A stretch of 64,000 bases of DNA from Trissonchulus latispiculum. Lineage: Eukaryota; Nematoda; Enoplea; Enoplida; Ironidae. Below the pieces are notes generated by a model. The model did no database searches and was not told the DNA's origin. It saw only the letters and a program-made list of their open reading frames with translations. The DNA lies in contig JASAND010008673.1 of NCBI GenBank assembly GCA_030248195.1, positions 1 to 64,000 on the forward strand, given 5' to 3'. The translations under genes and the position numbers were made by a program. The first letter of the stretch is position 1. Every line of letters starts with the position of its first letter. Positions 62,882 through 64,000 of the stretch are shown in pieces.

Positions 62882-63275
62882 CTGAAGGCAAAAGTTACGC
62901 AAATCATGGATTCTGACAGCATGTTTCAAGTGTGGTGTGGAGAAGATATAAAATTTGAAAGCTATAGAAATTGAGTGATTTCTTTTGTTGAACTGATAAG
63001 CCATATATATTTTTTTGGAAATATAATCGGGACGGGATGAGCAGCTCTAATAAAACCACAATTTTCGGTAATACCAAATATTAAAAGTAGAAATGTGGAA
63101 TCAGTGGCAACCCCTAGTAATATTTCCAAAACCGGACAGGGGCCAGAACCTGGCACGCCGGTCCTCATTTAAAGCTGTTCACATTTTATATATAAGACTC
63201 TGAATGTCACGTCCAGGATAACTGCATCCCTGAAAGGAAGGTCCGGCCCTACAAAAAGGTTGAGGTTCTGACCCC

Positions 63276-63760
63276 TAGAGATGAGCATTTCGGCCCGTCG
63301 GCACGGCCCGGCCCGCGGGCCGGGCAGACCTCCATTGGTTAGCGGGCCGGGCCGGGCCGAGAAATGTTTCAACAGCGGGCCGGAGCGGGCCGAAACGGGC
63401 CGGATCAACTCTAGAAAATGTTGTAAAATCACTTAAATTAGCTACAAATTTACTGACTCTTGTTATTTTATGGCAAAATTTAACATTTCATAGCATAATT
63501 TAGCCTCTCCATCTGTCATTGGAGCCTTTGAAATAACATTGTTAGCAAAATTTTCGAATTTTTCTCTTGGCGGGCCGGGCCAGAAAATTTTGCCAGCGGG
63601 TCGGGCCGGGCTGACCAAATTGTGGAGCGGGCCGGGCCGGGCCGCGTATTTAGAAAGTGTACACCGTGGGCGCGCATTGGAAAGTGTATATACTGCGTGT
63701 ACGCGCACTGACTCAGAAAAAGTACACCGTGGGCGCGCATCATGTTAGAAAATGTACAGC
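63276..63760. repeat. GC-rich CGGGCC repeats and GTGGGCGCGC units
   Basis: Two GGGCCGGGCC-rich blocks (63290-63405 and 63569-63645) are separated by AT-rich DNA. The first is bounded by CTAGAGATGAGC and the reverse complement of CTAGAGTTGATC, a weak TIR. Downstream, a unit containing TACACCGTGGGCGCGCA recurs about three times. Probably another member of the GC-rich hAT-like group; no target duplication was found. Confidence 0.5.
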
Positions 63761-64000
63761 GTGGGCGCGCACTGAAACACATATGCGCAGATGATGTAGT
63801 GCATTTGACACGGCGAATAATTCCCATAATGCTGCATCAATTCGACCCATCACAAATGTTGCTAACAGTATCCAAATAGAAAATTTGAAGTTATAGAGTA
63901 AGAAATATTTCTGAACAGAAACTTCGCTAATTTGTTGTAATTTGATTCCTCAAATTTAGAATGTTATTTTGGAAATTTGAAAACGAGCACGAATGAATGA

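Noticed and set aside
18871..63700. CRISPR-like arrays in the short-unit repeats
   Set aside because: Units are degenerate, unevenly spaced and inside TIR elements of a eukaryotic genome.

Overview
This is nuclear DNA from an invertebrate animal. It has multi-exon genes with GT-AG introns, AT-rich intergenic DNA, two retrotransposons and many small inverted-repeat (TIR) DNA elements. The gene set (RASGEF1-like exchange factor, two rhodopsin-family GPCRs, CHK-type small-molecule kinase, globin, WBP1/VOPP1-like adaptor, carbohydrate sulfotransferase, NDUFA5) is metazoan. The CHK kinase and the sulfotransferase sub-type recall ecdysozoans such as nematodes or tardigrades, but the species cannot be fixed from sequence alone.

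Layout. 0.3-3.6 kb: minus-strand exons of a RASGEF1-like gene running off the left edge. 4.2-8.1 kb: a 1.26-kb palindrome and a TTAA-flanked element. 8-18.6 kb: mostly empty AT-rich DNA with a long TA microsatellite and a few possible small exons. 18.6-19.9 kb: a small four-exon minus gene carrying a GC-rich hAT-type miniature element. 22.8-25.8 kb: two further hAT-type elements, one of which sits inside an apparent coding exon. 26.1-27.3 kb: intron-free GPCR (minus). 30.1-32.7 kb: five-exon CHK kinase (plus). 33.2-35.1 kb: two-exon peptide-type GPCR (minus) with an 88-bp-arm hairpin in its intron. 37.1-44.4 kb: a degenerate Ty3/gypsy LTR retrotransposon lacking the 3' part of pol. 46.7-47.4 kb: globin. 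48.1-51.8 kb: five-exon WBP1/VOPP1-like gene (minus). 52.2-57.0 kb: a DIRS-type tyrosine-recombinase retrotransposon (minus) with inverted termini and an internal complementary region. 58.4-60.4 kb: carbohydrate sulfotransferase (plus). 62.5-62.9 kb: last two exons of NDUFA5 (minus).

The host genes are functionally unrelated neighbours. Two themes link the window. First, several TIR elements have bodies built from degenerate copies of a short motif also present in their ends. Second, several genes have a good 3' splice acceptor within 0-20 nt of the start codon, which suggests either spliced-leader trans-splicing or very short second exons after 5'UTR introns. Exon models come from reading splice sites and phases by eye; no alignment or transcript data were available.
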